A stretch of DNA of 5,848 bases from Armatimonadaceae bacterium (GTDB taxonomy: Bacteria > Armatimonadota > Armatimonadia > Armatimonadales > Armatimonadaceae): the NCBI GenBank assembly GCA_030446525.1, contig JAUJNC010000228.1, positions 1 through 5,848 of the forward strand, written 5' to 3'. A program made the position numbers and the translations under genes. This document shows, one piece after another, positions 5,626 to 5,848 of this stretch. Under the pieces are notes generated by a model. That model was not told the origin of the DNA and ran no database searches. It saw only the letters and a list, made by a program, of their open reading frames with translations. Every line of letters begins with the position of its first letter. The first letter of the stretch is position 1.

Positions 5626-5656
5626 GGGCGGCCCCACAACCCGGGTGGGACCGCCC
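5626..5656 (+). other. Strong 3' UTR hairpin after the second prepilin gene
   Basis: GGGCGG (5626-5631) pairs with CCGCCC (5651-5656), and CCCAC (5633-5637) with GTGGG (5645-5649). This gives an 11-bp stem with one C/A mismatch and a 7-nt loop, starting 13 nt after the stop codon. No T tract follows, so it is not a classical terminator. It could protect the mRNA 3' end or assist Rho-dependent termination. Confidence 0.5.
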
Positions 5657-5732
5657 GCACCGAGCGGGGCATTGTCAGGTTATGTGCGCACCACGGATGG
5701 AGACAGCGCCGCGCGCGGGGCACAAAAAATGG

Positions 5733-5754
5733 CCCCCGGCGCGGGGGTTTTTTT
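5733..5754 (+). terminator. Intrinsic terminator, possibly bidirectional
   Basis: CCCCC (5733-5737) and GGGGG (5743-5747) form a GC stem around GGCGC, followed by seven T residues (5748-5754). Six A residues at 5724-5729 on the upstream side give the same hairpin-plus-T-run on the minus strand, so it could also stop transcription from the right. It ends the second prepilin transcript. Confidence 0.85.
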
Positions 5755-5823
5755 AACGCCGATAGTTGGGGGGAGGGCCGTGATAACCCCGGGGGTAGAA
5801 GCCAAAGTGCCCAATAGCTAAAT

Positions 5824-5844
5824 AAGGAGATTGATATCGAGGAA
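5824..5844 (+). promoter_or_regulatory. Likely ribosome-binding site of a gene starting past the window edge
   Basis: AAGGAG (5824-5829) and GAGGAA (5839-5844) are purine-rich Shine-Dalgarno-like motifs beyond the terminator. No convincing start codon follows within the window, and GAGGAA is correctly spaced for one a few bases beyond 5848. Confidence 0.35.
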
Positions 5845-5848
5845 CAGC

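Overview
The window is GC-rich bacterial chromosome, apparently an accessory or rearranged stretch with two surface or secreted protein genes and a patch of decaying insertion sequences. The best taxonomic clue is a pair of DUF1559-type prepilin-like proteins with the N-terminal signature [13 protein letters not shown], then [14 protein letters not shown], and a C-terminal H-X9-DG motif. The [14 protein letters not shown] form is typical of Armatimonadota (Chthonomonas/Fimbriimonas relatives). Planctomycetes usually carry a PAVQAAREAARR-type version, so I favour Armatimonadota or a close relative. This is an inference from motif memory, not a search.

Layout. Positions 1-187 are non-coding apart from a candidate terminator. 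Positions 188-1081 (minus) encode the first prepilin-like H-X9-DG protein, which has a strong Shine-Dalgarno sequence and, by my reading, a leader of about 217 nt with hairpins from a promoter near 1305-1333. Positions 1082-1572 are a divergent intergenic region with a 12-bp palindrome, a speculative 53-aa small ORF and a weak promoter. Positions 1573 to about 2940 encode a secreted phosphodiester glycosidase (NAGPA/DUF2233 type) with an Ig-like tail. Its frame stays open to 3378 but becomes non-protein-like near 2940, where GC content also drops and a different frame carries a short protein-like tail (2969-3103). Positions 3146-3490 (minus) encode a small three-helix membrane protein.

Positions 3590-4412 are an IS1-family element whose ends I could define from 25-bp imperfect inverted repeats. 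Its transposase is interrupted by an in-frame TGA that appears to lie in a 21-bp insertion. Directly against its right end is the C-terminal part of an unrelated DDE transposase (4413-4765), missing its N-terminal half. Positions 4843-5613 encode the second prepilin-like H-X9-DG protein, followed by a long 3' UTR hairpin and a textbook intrinsic terminator (5733-5754). The window ends in what looks like a ribosome-binding site for a gene starting just outside.

The intact genes are probably separate transcription units: three exported or cell-surface proteins and one small inner-membrane protein. Nothing indicates that they form one pathway. I see no new defence, biosynthetic or CRISPR system. 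The points worth a second look are the IS1 interruption, the missing target-site duplication with the beheaded neighbour transposase, the disturbed 3' end of the glycosidase, two genes that look leaderless, and the structured leader upstream of the first prepilin.
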